Assembly (NCBI RefSeq): GCF_932526225.1
Contig: NC_064040.1
Coordinates: 15,124,494 to 15,188,493 of the forward strand
Length of the DNA: 64,000 bases
Source of the DNA: Nematostella vectensis
Lineage: Eukaryota > Cnidaria > Anthozoa > Actiniaria > Edwardsiidae
Direction of reading: 5' to 3'
In this document: positions 18,599 through 31,131 of the stretch, piece after piece
How the letters are laid out: each line of letters starts with the position of its first letter
How positions within the stretch are numbered: position 1 is the first letter of the stretch
Notes under the pieces: model-generated
Databases searched by the model: none
The model's input: the letters and a program-made list of their open reading frames with translations, nothing else
What the model was told of the DNA's origin: nothing
Program-made: the position numbers and the translations under genes

Positions 18599-20643
18599 TT
18601 GTATGGTGGGCGTAAATCATGTATACGACCCAGAGGTATTGCAGTTCTTCAACACCCTGGAATACCTTGGGGCGAAAGTGTTGTGTTCTTTCTTTGTGGG
18701 CCAATGTACCACGGTACGGGAAGGGGAGGACGAAAGAATACAAAGGATGCCAGTATGAATTTTGGAGAACCTTCTAAAACCACTAGACAGAAAGCAAAAG
18801 GGGGATACCCAACCTCCAGTGGCGTCCAAAAGGCCATGCACCTTTGTTTTCTTAAATTCATAACGGAAGGTGGAAACAAAGACGATCCTTTGATTGACAA
18901 TGAACAGACGAAGTTATATGGTGCCGTTTTGCAGAATGACGGGACTGCGCTACAACCGGAATACAATTTGATGACATTCAAAAGCGCAACGTTGGGCTCA
19001 AAGCAAAAGTTGATCTGAAGTTTGTGAGAACCCGTCAACAACCCCTGAATTTCTTAAAGAAAATGTCATAACTGAGACCAACGTTTCCCCCATGACCTTT
19101 TTTCACAGACTCTCACAATGCCAGTGGCTGTTGAATATATGTCAAAGTCGGGGAAAGATGGACATAATATGCTCAATTTGTTTAGAAAACATATTTCTGT
19201 CTTGCAATGCTGCAAAGCCTGCGTCGAGAAAACTCCATCTGTCGAATGTATTTCAAAATGCGACGAAGATATGTGTGTAAGAAAGTGCAGCGTATGCATA
19301 AATGCCAAAGATGTGACGAATACAAAACTAAAGGACATTCAAGCTACTCCCCTTGACTGCGAGCGTGTGACCGCTGCCTTTCAAACAACCAAACGTGCAT
19401 TCGCCTGGTAATACTCGCTTTATCAAGTAATTGCGAGGTAGGGAACAAAATGGCAATGGAAATTTTGGAAAAGCAGCAAAAAGAGAAAACAAATGATCCC
19501 GAATGTGATTTTTGTGCTATCATTCCTGATGGCGTTCACGTCGGGAAAAGCCTCAAGTACAGCTTCGCTAACTGGTTCTGTCTACTTGAAGGGCACAGGG
19601 TTTCTCTAGCCGTGTTAAAAACACTTCTAGATGACAGTGATCCCGTGATCAGAGCAAAAATGAGAAAAGCGCTGATGAAAGAAGAACAAGGACAGAATGG
19701 CAGTCGATCTTACAGTCACTCGGGAAACCCGTCGTGCATACGTTAGTACCAAATAAATACCGCCTCACAGACACCAACAAGGTTGGACTGTATCCCCATC
19801 CGACCTCGGTGACTCTCGGTCCAGCTGGCAAGGTGCTCTTCTTGGACTGCAATCCACTTACAAAGAAAAGTAAGTTGTGCCTATAACTTGTGCCTGTAAG
19901 CCTGTTGTGCCTGTAACCTATATCCTATCTCGACCGCACAGGATTTGCATTTGTGGTAGAATAAGAGAAGCAAGAGGAGAACTGTGATAGAGGTTGCGGG
20001 CAAAATGTCCCCCAAGATGAACTCTCTTAAAACAAAGAATGCAGTTCAGGACGAAAACCAGGACGTATGGGGCGTGTACCCAAGTGACGGTAGCGGAGCT
20101 AAAGGAGAGACTTGAGGAATCTTTGAAAGTGAAAAGTAACCAATGGAAAGAATCCAAAACGGCTTTGGACTCAGTGAGAATGGACAATGATCTAAAAGTT
20201 GAGGCAATTTGTAAAGCAAGCGAGGATATATATACACAGTGGAGACCAGCCTGGACGGAGTGGGAGTCTTAGGGCATGTGGACTTGTGGAGGAATTTGGA
20301 CGATTTCCCGCGCAAATCAAGGAGGTTGTGGACATGTGCGTCGTGAGTGGATGTTTGGTGGTTGCTCATAAGAACGGAGTGGAGAAGATCGGACTTTAAT
20401 CGGCATCACGTTTCACTACTGTCGGATTGCAATAGTGTTGGGGGCGTTGCTCCATATGGTTCAGATCGAGTGGTGAATGTGCGTGCCATTAACCACGGGA
20501 GTGGTCAAGTGAAACCGGAGTCACTGCTTTCGGTGAAGGTCGAAAACTTCCATGCTGTGTGCCACTTTAAGCATCCGACCTGTTCGGCACTACAGTATGC
20601 ACGAGACGTGGGTGCTACTGTGTTTGAATCGACTAACGGATGA
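18599..20643 (+). pseudogene. Decayed gene of unrecognised family
   Basis: Several consecutive plus-strand frames look protein-coding, but they switch frame and are separated by stops. They are: 18599-19018; 19118-19411, with a Cys-rich segment (CDEDMCVRKCSVC); 19450-19746 (ECDFCAIIPDGVHVGKSL); about 19731-19880 in another frame (YPHPTSVTLGPAGKV); 20039-20272, helical; and 20347-20643 (FHAVCHFKHPTCSAL). A later acidic piece lies near 20890-21085. The segments read as successive parts of one protein of several hundred residues, which argues for a degenerated single gene or retrocopy rather than chance frames. I do not recognise the family. Confidence 0.4.
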
Positions 20644-22558
20644 CTCAGTGGTCAGCATTTTACTTTACCCACCCTACATCATACTACCCTGTTCCTACAA
20701 CACAAATTCTCCTGTCTGAAGTTCCCAAAATATACCACCAAACTAAAATGCAGATGTCAATAAACGATATGAGACCAGGAGGCATTGGGCAAATGTGTCC
20801 GGCAACGAAATAAAAGGCTGGACCACTCCCGCTGAATATGTATGCAAGTAGTAATGAACGTTCAGGAGTACAAGTGGTGTTTGAATAGGAGCTGGACCAG
20901 TTGTCAGAAAACGACAGTAAATCGGATCTGTCAGATGACGAGGTGATCGTCTAGGAGAGCGAGGGAGAGGAGTCTGAGGAGTCGGTAGAGGCGATAAGAA
21001 ACAACGAGGTGAACTTTCTGTTTCATAACTCCAGAACAAGATCAGGTCGGGTAGTGAGGACGACGGAGAGAGCAATGCTATGGATTTAAGGTATTTATTT
21101 TTTACTTTAGTCACTTATATTGCGTATGCACCAGACACTGAAGTGTCGTGTTCGGGGGTCGTTTGGGTTCGCGGTATTTAGTAAAATCTCTCGGTTTCTC
21201 AGGAAAATTGTTATAAAGCTGCAATATTTCAATATTCTTATTCAACTATTCGGCATCATGTTTGACTGCGGTGAATGGGATTTTACAAAATCAGACGCGA
21301 TGCAAATTAATTTCACGTCACAGACAAGCTACAGTTTCTTTTTAGTGTTTTGAACGGAGAATCGTGCAACCTTTTTCGAAATATAAAGATTTGTATTGTA
21401 GTATGCAGCAAATACAAGTATTTGTTTGGATTTTGGACGCGGGTACTACGGTATTTGCGATTTTTGAACGCGATATAACAGTATCGAAAACGTGAAAAGG
21501 AAACTTTTTCGGTCCGTGGAACGTGAAGGCCATTTTTCTGGTTCGTGATCCATCCCTTTACCACCCTGTACAGCTGACCGGATTAGAATGCCATTTTTAA
21601 CTATCAGATGTCATTTATTGGCTCGTTTTGTGACAGCACTATTGAGATTCCGAAGATAGAGTCCATCTGAATTTATCCAACCAAGCGCCTATTTAAAACA
21701 GAGTGAGGAACTAATTTTGCATGTTTTGATGATCTCGTGGTAAATAAAACGCTAAGCCCCTCAGGCACGTTGCCAGAGATTGATATGGATTGGGTGGGGT
21801 GGGGGCGTCTGCGACTGAATATTATGCAAAAGGAGAAACCACTGTACTGCATCATGGTGGACTACCATGAAATAACATATTTTACGTCCAGTCCAACAAA
21901 ACAGCCAACATTTCAGGCCCGGCAATGCTGGCGCTGGGATGCAAAGGTTTTTGCCTGACATTTCCTTTGTCTTGTTGTCGAACAAAAGTAGCCAAGTCAG
22001 CCCTCTTTATTCAATCCTTTTTATCAACACTGAATAGTAAGAATAAAATATTGAGATTTGCAATATTTTACAAGTACTGATTCGAATTACGACATTGATA
22101 AATTGTACATTATATATGATTACAATTATACGCTTTTGTAAAGAGTTAATAATAAGGTATTAATTTTTTTGACTGAAAAATTCTCCTTATTGCTTTCAAT
22201 AATTTGTAGTTTTTCAAAACAATGGAGTTAGAAAGCACCCTTGATATAACAGTGGATTACAATAGCGTTTGACAAGTTCTGTATCAATGTTCAAGTGTTG
22301 TATAATTTAACTGAGATCATTTGACCACCCACGATACCCTCAAATACTGTTTGGGTAAGATAGGAAATTCTCAAAACAAACCTTATAGCCTAGAGAAAGA
22401 TGATAAAAATGTTTAAATTTAGCCCTGTAAACAATCAGGGATCACGCCACCTTGAGAAGTGACAATCAAAGAAAAATTCAAGGAAAAAATGTATACACCA
22501 TTTTCTGAAGATGGGTCATGACAATTCATCCATCTTTTCTGTGTTTTCTCTATTCAGT
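20644..22558. other. Intergenic AT-rich DNA
   Basis: Apart from a possible acidic remnant at 20890-21085, no supported gene or structured repeat was found. Confidence 0.4.
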
Positions 22559-24975
22559 TCAGCATGCCACAGGCCCCAGGTTTGTTTTGGCAGGAGAGTC
22601 GGTAGAAAGACTCTGAGAGCTTCTGGCGGGTGACCCTGAAGACAGACTCTGTAAACTTGTTTGGCTGCTACTTGCTGTGCTCGATAAGCCTCTTGTACTG
22701 CAAGCCCTCAGCCGCTGGACTGCAATCAGGAAAACAAGAATGTTACGTTAAAATGTTACTTGAATCCTCTGGCAAGATTCCAAAACTAAGGCCATTATAA
22801 GAAAGTGTTTTTTGTTAAGACCACCATCCATGAACTGAAATGAAACCCAAAATATTTTTGTGCCATTTAAATCTTTGTTGAAAATTTGGGGTCTTACTTG
22901 TGCACAATGCAAATTTATCATAAAAAGCAAGAAAAAGTAGCATTAAAATTTGCATGTTTACAGTAATTTGGACAGAAATATAAGGAACTATTCTCAGTTA
23001 CTGAGAATTGTTTTTTTCTATTACTCAAAACCACATTCTTTTAAATCAGAAGGTCACACAAATATGTCCTGTACCTACTGTATCTGTAAGTGCTCACTTA
23101 CCATAGCCATTCCCCTGAAGAAACAATATCAGTGCTTGTGCCACTTTAGCAGGTTGCTCCTCTAGTGGCATTCCACCGCAGTCTGACACTTTCATGTACT
23201 CTGATATCTTGGGATCCAATCGACTGTTGCTCTCCACCACATCGTCGCCATGGGGGGAAAACGTCCCTGTTACCAGCAGGGTGGGGCACTTTAGGGATCG
23301 TGGGTTGGGACCTCCCTCTACTGGTCGGACAATGTCAATATTTGTGCGTGTGATGTAAGAGTTGATAAAGAGGGCCAGATTGTGTGGGTTTAGGAGTGAC
23401 CTGAGGCTATCTTTGTAAGCTGAAGACAAATCCAAGTTTTCCTCCTTTGTTTTCTCTCCAAAGTGGTGCCAAAGTAAGTAATCCTCGACAAAAGTAGTGA
23501 GCCCCTTGTTATGGAGCTGCCGCACACACACCTAAGGAAAACACCATAAATCACTACTTTTAATATCAGTTCTCCAACAAAATGGGTTACCAGACACAGG
23601 CCTTACTCTTAATAAATCTTTTTCAAAAGCTCAATGGTTCATTTCCTTGTACTGTACTGCTACTCTTTGTGTTGGCAAGCTGTCAAATGTAATAGCTTTC
23701 AATCTATCATAAACAAACTAACTTGTGAATACACTAGCCATAGCTAGCTACAGGCGCATACCCACGATTGGCTGAGACGGGATGGGCAGTCATAGTACTC
23801 ATATAATAAAAAGATAGTATTTGAAGATTCCTTAATGAGAAATTACCTCCTTTTTTTGGCTGCCAAGGCGGGGGGGGGGGGGGGGGGGGTGCGTGTAGGC
23901 GCCTGAGCTAGCAGGATGCAGTTGTCCCAAATAGGTTTATACATTTACAAAAAAATCTATATGAACAAAAAATGCTGTCTGAGACCTAGTTCCAAATAAG
24001 ACATCACTTCCCCGAACACAATCTCTCTGAATACTGTAATGGCTTGTCATGAATTCCCACCAACCCTCTACTGATGTGTGATAGACAACGAAGTATTTTC
24101 CCACTTACTCGTTTATTCCTTAAATTTAATGCCTTATTTTATAATAATTAGGGCAGAAGGGGCCTGAGTGGGGGGGGGGGGGGAGGGGGGGGGGGCTGTG
24201 TAACTTAAAAATTCTGTCACCACATAAATTCAGTCCACCAAGTTAGTGCTTTTCAAAGGTTATTCTTGTACAACAATTTCAGGTGACCCTCCAAAAAATT
24301 CTGAGGGTGCTATGGTAATGAAAATTAAGGTGTGAAGCCCTATCATTAACCTATCGTGGAAGGGGATTAATGAAATGTAACAGCAGCACATGCTTGTCAT
24401 GTGTAAATGTTTGACACGTACTGTACCTTTTGGTATCCCCACTCTATCCATCCAGACTTTCCAACGGACAAATTCACCAAGACCAAAGCATCAACAAAAT
24501 CTGGATACATCAAGCCATAGCGGCAGAGCACATTCGCGCCCGCGCCCACCCCTAGGCCAATAAACCGAGAAATGGAGAGTTGCTTTACGACTTCGTGAAC
24601 AACGAAATCGGCAAGCTCCTCCATCGTAGGATAAACAAAAGTTTCAGGCAGCTGTTTTTCGCAGTTTTCTTGTCCCGGGGCGTCTATGTGGTAGATGCAG
24701 AAGTGCTCCAGAAGGGGCTGCACGTCGACAAAATTGAAAAACCCGAGGAAAGCGGAGGTATGATTTTGCCCGATATCGTGAAATGTGACGATTGCAGGTT
24801 TGCCCTCGGTGCCTTGCATCGAGACTCGCACATCACCATACTTCGTCTCGACATTCTTTTCCGCGAATAGACACAAAAATGCGTTCTGGTCGTGGAGAAC
24901 TTTGCGATCTGACTCGTGAACTTCGATGAATGACAGTGGGATATCATTTGTCATTAGGGGCTGAGCGTCCGCCAT
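22559..24975 (-). CDS. NDRG: NDRG family protein (N-myc downstream regulated)
   Basis: Three minus-strand exons: 24427-24975, 23102-23531 and 22559-22719. The coding sum is 1140 bases, giving 379 residues. The start is MADAQPLMTND. NDRG hallmarks are present: VTFHDIGQNHTSAF, then YPTMEELADFV, then GLGVGAGANVLCRYGL, the degenerate alpha/beta-hydrolase nucleophile elbow in which the catalytic Ser is replaced. The second exon carries the cap region and PTLLVTGTFSPHGDDVVE. The last exon encodes a Ser-rich tail (STASSSQTSLQSLSSGSPAR), like the phosphorylated C-terminal region of vertebrate NDRG proteins. All junctions have GT/AG and matching phase (0, then 1). NDRG proteins are cytoplasmic, non-enzymatic hydrolase-fold proteins linked to stress response and differentiation. 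It starts 330 bp from the divergent gene at 25306. The paralogue (NDRG1-4) cannot be fixed by eye. Confidence 0.92.
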
Positions 24976-25305
24976 CTTCGCTCTCGCTCTCTTCTGTATT
25001 TTTTTTTTTTGCACCCTTCCTCTCACTGGGCATTATGGGTAATATAGACGCGCGTGGGTTTCTGGGAGTATCGCCAGTCTCCTCTCTGTCATCGGAATTT
25101 CTTTACAAGCACAACAAACAGCGAAAGCAAATTCCAAAGTGTCTACAACAAGAAAGAACTTGTTATTTCTTCCAGAAACTCGCGCAATTTTGGTGCCTGG
25201 TAATGATATATAGTGTTAAAATGTTCTCATAATTTAGTTAGCTTACATTTGCGACGAGAAGTGGTTTCCCGATGGAATAGTCCGTGGGCGGGAAAGTCGA
25301 AAATC
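24976..25305. promoter_or_regulatory. Shared head-to-head promoter region
   Basis: A 330-bp gap between the divergent starts of the NDRG gene and the consortin-like gene. It contains a poly-T/A tract at about 25001-25010 and no other gene, so it probably serves both directions. Confidence 0.5.
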
Positions 25306-28300
25306 ATGGCTGTGGAAACCTTGGTGAAGTCAAACATGGACGAATCGTTAAATATCGGAGATGACGATGTGCGTGAATTTGAGCGGAGTGATGTGCATGA
25401 GAGCCAGGGAGAAGAAGATGAAATAGAGAGCTTACAGAATATTCGCCTGCAAGCGTCTAGCGAACTTTCTGATGGCGAAAGGATGATGTTGTATGAAAAG
25501 GCTATCAGGTATTAGTAAGTTACGTCTTTTGGAGACAGCTGATTCCATTGTTGAGCAATTATAAGAACCCCTTTCACAGGTAGCCCAGGCTCACGGCGAG
25601 TGTAGTTTTATTACAGAGTTTAAGTAGCAGCAACGTCAAGTTACTGTTATATTTTCAAATTAGCATATTTATTTCAACATGATTTGTTCCCTCATACAAA
25701 CTCTGTAATAAACCTACACTCGCCGTGAGCCTGGGCTACCTGTGCCCCTTTCACTCAAATTCTAAAGGCCAAAAAGGCAATTGTAGTTAGCCAGGCTCTA
25801 CCCTATAAGAAGGGGGGCATTTGGGGGGTCTAATTACCACAATACCTTACAAAATTTTCGAAAATACCGCAGAAAAAATGGGAATATCACATACCGCACA
25901 GAAGGACAAGGTTTTGAATGCATGCATGACACCCCAACATTTCTAGGTTTTCTGCTAGATCATCCCATACAAAGGGCAAATCCCAAGCACTGCAGGAATA
26001 ATTAACGCAGCAATACCACAATATTTTAATTTTTTACCGCAATACCACAGTTTAAAAAACAAATCTCACAGTGTTTTGAATACCGCATCACCACATGTTT
26101 TTTGCTATTTTACCGCAATCTTGTATAAGAAAAATGCCAATGCTACAATTCGCAAAACCCAATGTCCCCCCCTAAGTACCATCCAGGTGCGAAATAAGGA
26201 TTGACTAAGGGATGGGGGGGGGGGGGAGGTTAAGGTTTTCAACAAGAAAGCATTGTCTTGTGGTTGCTGAGGGGTGGGGTACATGTCTTAGGCCCACCCC
26301 TACAAAGTAAGCAGAGATAATGATTTTTCCGAGCATTCTTCAGGTAGTGTGCAGGCCTGTTACCCAGGATTTTTCTTGGGGGGGGGGGGGGTGCTACCTT
26401 ATTTTTCCGGGGATGGGGGAGTTTGAGCTTACTGATGTACTGATAAAAATCCGACCACCCCCAAAAGAACAAAAAGGGATTTTTTTTATCCCTTGCAGTA
26501 TAGTTTATTATCTGATTTAGCTAAAAAGGTTGATTTATAGATTTATGACATACTAAAGTGATCTAGAATGCCTTTTTATTATATAATTCGCCTATGCTAT
26601 AAAGTTTTGTCTGCAAATATCATGCCTATTGCGATTGGGAAGTGGACTTTCTGCTGTTGTTTTGGGTGCGAACCCACCCCCTGCACCCCCCCAGATTTTA
26701 ATCACTTGATATGCATGCCTTTTTGTAGTTTAACATCATTTTATCCCACTTAATTTATTAGGTACATCAATTGACTGGAACTAATGCCTTGATTTTATTT
26801 TCTCCACCAATCTTATCCTTTATGCTCCCTGTCTAGATTTAAGGTAAGATTGTACTTGAACATTTGATATAGCCCCTAAGGTATTCTGTATTGTTGATGT
26901 TTCTATTTGTTTTTCCTCAGAGGAAAGGTAGCTCTAGACACGCCTTGTACTGTTTTCTCGGCTGTCTACAAGGACTCAAGGGGGGAGCTTCCTTCACTGT
27001 CCTGCCTCAGTGTCTTCATTATGTGAGTATGAATTTGTTACCATTATCACTTCAAGCAGCAATACCAGATTTCAGGGATACAATAAACCTTGCTGTATCT
27101 ATATCTTACAGATTGCTGAGCTCTACAGTGAAGAGGAAGACTGTATCCTTAGTGAATGCTGAACACAACAAAATAGTTTCTTAACTGTACATAGCAATCA
27201 TCCTATGTCTCAAGTCAACAGCACCCTTGTACACTGTATAGTTATGTTAACATTATTATAATCAACTTCTTTTACGGGGTTTTGGGGAGATGAAGGGAGT
27301 TCTTGTTCCTTGACAATTATAGATGGCCCAGCAATTCAGTTTGCACAGGCAGAAAAGCTGTACTATGAGACTGCACTGATCACAGCTGGGACATCAGACC
27401 TGTTGAACCAAGAGAAAGGTGGGTGGAGCATAGCCTTTTCTGTAGGTGTCTCCATGCAACGTCTAGATGCAGCAGCCCTGTGGCAAGTGGTACAAGCAAG
27501 CAGCCCCTGAACAGCCTCATGCTGCCAAATTTGTCTCTTATGATTTTGAAGTGTTGTCTGGAGAGGCTGGATGGAGCAAAGGGTGGGTGATTAGAACAGA
27601 GTACTGTAATTAGGACATTCAGGAAAACAAAGAAAAAGATCGGTGACAAGGGATATGATAGTCTCTTGAACTAGGGTATCAAAGGGAGAATGGAGCAAGG
27701 GAAAGTATTGTTTTGAGCCACTCCATATTGTCATGAGTTACTGTTAGGGATGATTAACCAAGGGGTTGGAATGGGGATAGGGGGTTTGAGTTAAAAAAAG
27801 GGATTGACAAATTAAAGATTGAGAGGGAGGGTAGGTCAGCGAAACTCACTGGTCAGGCCTGTTGCCAAGAAGCGTCAATCAGAAAAAAGTGTTTTTTGAT
27901 CATTTTTTTTGTCTTTTTCAGAGGCCAGCCCTTCTGGAGACCTGACATCCACTGTAAGTTCAAAATGTTTATTATCTTGGCATCTTTACTGGTTGTGAAA
28001 ATGTATAAAAAAGTTTGTAATGGGGTAATCCAATTATTTGTGCAAATGGCACCTTAAGTTGGAAATTTGTTCTAGACATTTTCTAGAACTATTTTTGAAC
28101 CTCCAAAATCTGAAATCGTTTATATCTTCTAAAGGTAAAGCAACAAGATGACGGCAAAGATGAATCTGCATCTGCTTCCCATCCAGAGACTGAGAAAGCT
28201 GATGAATTTGAGAATCTGGCGCACATGTGCTTAAAACAGAAAAAGTAAATATAAATTTTGTTGTACAATAATATTTTTCAGAAACCTCTGACTTGATCAT

Positions 28301-29566
28301 CAGCCATGACCATGACCACAATGCTAGACATTGGCTTAAAGTAGAGCCTTTACATCGACTTTGAATTGATTTTTCAGCACACAGCTAGCACTGGAGTACT
28401 GTGCAAAGGTAGGATTGTCATGATCGTTCCTAATCAATCATATTTTTTGCTGATGACTGTGTCGTATGTTCAATACTTTGTCTCTTTCTAGGCTGTGAAG
28501 TTGAGGCAGGCTCATCTAGGTGAGCGGCACCCTGCAACACTGCGTACTCTGGACCTGTTTACTGTCATCTATGCTGAGATGGGCAAGGCACAATATTCAG
28601 GTAAAGTACCGAATACTTTTTTTTCATATTTCAAGATCTTACTAAAACAATTATCCAATTTTTTAGCTGCCCTGGATAAGCTATCTGCAATTCAAAAAAA
28701 GGATTCAGAAAACCACCAAACCACCAATGAAGAGGAACCCTCCAATGGTGAAACAGAAACAAAGGTAAATGAAAATAAATCTACAGAGCAACAACAAGCA
28801 GAGAAAGGGGAAAGGACAGCAGACCAAGATGAACAGAGCAATCCATTGCCAGAACAGCAAACAGGTGAGAAGGAAAGATTGCCAAACGAACAGACAGTCA
28901 GATAGCCATTAATACACACAAGCAGGCAGACAAACATATATAAAGACAGATAGACAAATTGGGAAACGTACAGACGCGGGCACATTAAATGATGGACATG
29001 CAGGAAGAGGTACATAAAAATATTCAGACAGACAGACATGAAATGTCCACATCACACGAAAAAGACAAAAAAAAAATGATTAAGTTATTGTTCTGAGGCA
29101 TTGCTATACGATTGTCTCAGTAACAAATGTTAGCAAAGGAATGTTTGAAAATTATCAAACCAAAAGGAATGTTAGCAAAGAAATGTTCAAAAATTATCAA
29201 ACCAAAGAGGTCATATCACTAAACACAGACAAAGATATAAACCTGGTTATTTTATGTTATGCTGTCTAGGCCCTCATCACCTGATATTGACCATACAAAT
29301 ACCATTCCACATCTAACTATGGATCATGTCATCTTTCATCTTCAGATGATGCAGCATCGGATGCCATCCATGTCACCCTGACCACCAGCGTTGCCTTATC
29401 TCTCTACTTTATTATCACCATAATGATGGGTGTTGGACTTACTGCAGTCATCTGTTACTACACCCAGGCCGATCCACATACTGCCTACTCCTATGTGATA
29501 ACGAGGCTGCGCTTCTATTACTACTACTATTTCAGGAGGGCGCCGCATGGCGATCATTACTTCTAG
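25306..29566 (+). CDS. CNST: Consortin-like single-pass membrane protein
   Basis: Ten plus-strand exons fit: 25306-25508, 26923-27022, 27112-27142, 27323-27418, 27922-27953, 28135-28244, 28378-28408, 28492-28600, 28667-28864 and 29346-29566. They sum to 1131 bases (376 residues) with all phases matching. The N-terminus is acidic (DDDVREFERSDVHES). A TPR-like helical core follows (LPQCLHYIAELYSEEEDY, AIQFAQAEKLYYETAL, LRQAHLGERHPATLRTLD). A Glu/Gln-rich linker leads to one C-terminal membrane helix (VALSLYFIITIMMGVGLTAVIC) and a short Tyr/Arg-rich tail. This layout and the core resemble consortin, a trans-Golgi protein that binds connexins in vertebrates. An animal lacking vertebrate connexins would need a different cargo, so function is open. 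Other TPR membrane proteins are possible. Confidence 0.6.
25577..25744. mobile_element. Miniature inverted-repeat element in intron 1
   Basis: Terminal inverted repeats of about 28-30 bp (caggtagcccaggctcacgg at the left; complement at 25715-25744). The flanks share ccccttt(ca) at 25568-25576 and 25745-25753, a 7-9-bp target duplication. It lies in the first intron of the consortin-like gene. A similar terminal sequence without a clear partner occurs near 47957. Confidence 0.8.
25810..26170. repeat. Interspersed repeat shared with 56014-56200
   Basis: Segments such as ggggggtctaattaccacaa, ttttcgaaaataccgcag and ccgcatcaccacatgttttt recur in the same order near 56020-56140. This marks two copies of one dispersed repeat family; the copies are diverged. 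Confidence 0.65.
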
Positions 29567-30099
29567 GGTTGCAGTGTTTTATGGTTTGCATTTGCATTAA
29601 ACAGAAAATTTGATGAGGGTAGGTTTAAATTAATTTGTGGACACAAATGTATATGCACGCATATCTTTTAGAGCTTTTTAAATAGTAATTTTTTTAGTTG
29701 TAGTAGAGTAGTCCCGTCTAGTCCCTTTTTTTGCAAGTTTTATTAGCATTACTGGGTATTTTTATAAAAATTGTACAGCCTTGAGCTTTCAGGTGCGTGC
29801 GGAAGGTGCGAGTGCACCCGCCTTGGTGGACAAAAGTGGGTAAAAACTATGCTTTTTCAATATAATATCTATGACTGCACACTCCCCTTCAGCCAATCCT
29901 GAAAACGCGCCTGGCTTTTCAGAAGTCATTTTATTTATGTATGTATGTAGATAGCTCAATAATCTTACTCTAAACATTTGTACAAAGCAACAATAAACAG
30001 TAATGATTTAACAAATAGAGAGAGATCTTGAAAGATAGCTCTGTGATAGATCACAGAGACCTTGGTTCACCCAATACTGTCCCTATATCAGAAAGGATA
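29567..30099. other. 3' intergenic region between convergent genes
   Basis: Holds the 3' UTRs of the consortin-like gene and cyclin H. Several AATAAA-like signals occur (for example near 29992). No gene seen. Confidence 0.5.
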
Positions 30100-31020
30100 T
30101 TATGGACTCTCTATTTCCATCTGTTCCACTTGGTTTTCATCATTCCCTGATGTTCTCCGCTTGAACATCTTACTATCAGGATTGTTTTCTGGATTACGGC
30201 AGGTCTTAAGTTTACTTTCCAATGCTTTAACCTGGTCTTTAGTAACTGTAACAATGTGACTTGTAACCATGTTAACAATTGAGTTAATGGTATCCATGAG
30301 AGCAGTCCCCTTGTCAGTTACTCCAAACTTCTCGTTTACATACTTCTGTAATTCACCACCAGTACTCCCAACTGAGAGCGCAGCTAGCGCGATCTGTGAT
30401 GGGGAAAAGTGAAATGCTACATCTGTGCGCATGGCACGTAGTAAAAACTCCTCTGCCTTAATGCGCCAACTCTCAGGATTAACCTTACCCTCTGATAAAT
30501 ACATCTTAATGTCAATCAAAAACCCCTCCATAGGACGGAAAGGGTGATGGATTGTCAAATGAAAATCCAAACGCTCCATCAACAACAACTCATGTGCTAA
30601 AATAAAATCCATTACTTTCTCTCGACGATCTCTCGGCAAAATTTGCACAAAGTTTTCAACTGAAATGTTGTACTCTTCAACCTTGCACGCCATGAACAAG
30701 CAAACGAGAAACATTTCTTTCGGCGGGTGATCCATGACTGATGTCTTCACATAGAATCTCTTTAGGTATGTAATAGCGGTAGCGGTAACTGAACGAGGAA
30801 CTGGCGGCTGGAATTTAGCTGATACTTCCACGATGACCAGCTCATAGTATTCCACCAGTTTCTTTTCTTCTTCAACTGTCAGGTATTTTACGTTTTTCTT
30901 GTCAGGATAGGCATCGCTATGGCGAGATTTGTACGCGCTGTTTACATTTTCACGCAGCTTTTGTACTTCTTCTTGATTTATGAATATCCAGTGCTTTCTC
31001 TGAGTGCTAGTGTGGAACAT
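30100..31020 (-). CDS. CCNH: Cyclin H
   Basis: A single uninterrupted minus-strand frame of 306 residues from the ATG at 31018-31020 (MFHTSTQRKHWIF) to a TAA at 30100-30102. It matches cyclin H along its length: the N-terminal helix region, first cyclin box with RSVTATAITYLKRFYVKTSV and MFLVCLFMACKVEEYNISVENF, then the HPFRPMEGFLIDI signature and the second cyclin fold with FSPSQIALAALSV. Cyclin H partners CDK7 and MAT1 in the CDK-activating kinase, and as part of TFIIH phosphorylates the RNA polymerase II C-terminal domain. The length is close to that of the vertebrate protein. The absence of introns is notable beside its multi-exon neighbours. An upstream GTG/ATG codon in frame is unlikely to be used. 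Confidence 0.95.
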   Translation of the reverse strand: MFHTSTQRKHWIFINQEEVQKLRENVNSAYKSRHSDAYPDKKNVKYLTVEEEKKLVEYYELVIVEVSAKFQPPVPRSVTATAITYLKRFYVKTSVMDHPPKEMFLVCLFMACKVEEYNISVENFVQILPRDRREKVMDFILAHELLLMERLDFHLTIHHPFRPMEGFLIDIKMYLSEGKVNPESWRIKAEEFLLRAMRTDVAFHFSPSQIALAALSVGSTGGELQKYVNEKFGVTDKGTALMDTINSIVNMVTSHIVTVTKDQVKALESKLKTCRNPENNPDSKMFKRRTSGNDENQVEQMEIESP

Positions 31021-31074
31021 TTTGACCAAAACTTGTGCAGAACGTTTTCACGGTTATTGGCCGTTTGGCTTGAG

Positions 31075-31131
31075 GGGAAGCAATTTTCCACCGGCGTAGA
31101 GGAAGGGTGAGTCTGCAGGAAGTCAGCGGTT
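31075..31131. repeat. 57-bp inverted duplicate, left copy
   Basis: Its reverse complement is found at 32596-32652 with one mismatch over 57 bp. This copy lies 55 bp upstream of the cyclin H start, in probable 5' UTR or promoter sequence. Confidence 0.85.

Noticed and set aside
28692..29039. Minus-strand frame across consortin-like exon 9
   Set aside because: Antisense of a Glu/Gln-rich exon and of the following acagac simple repeats.
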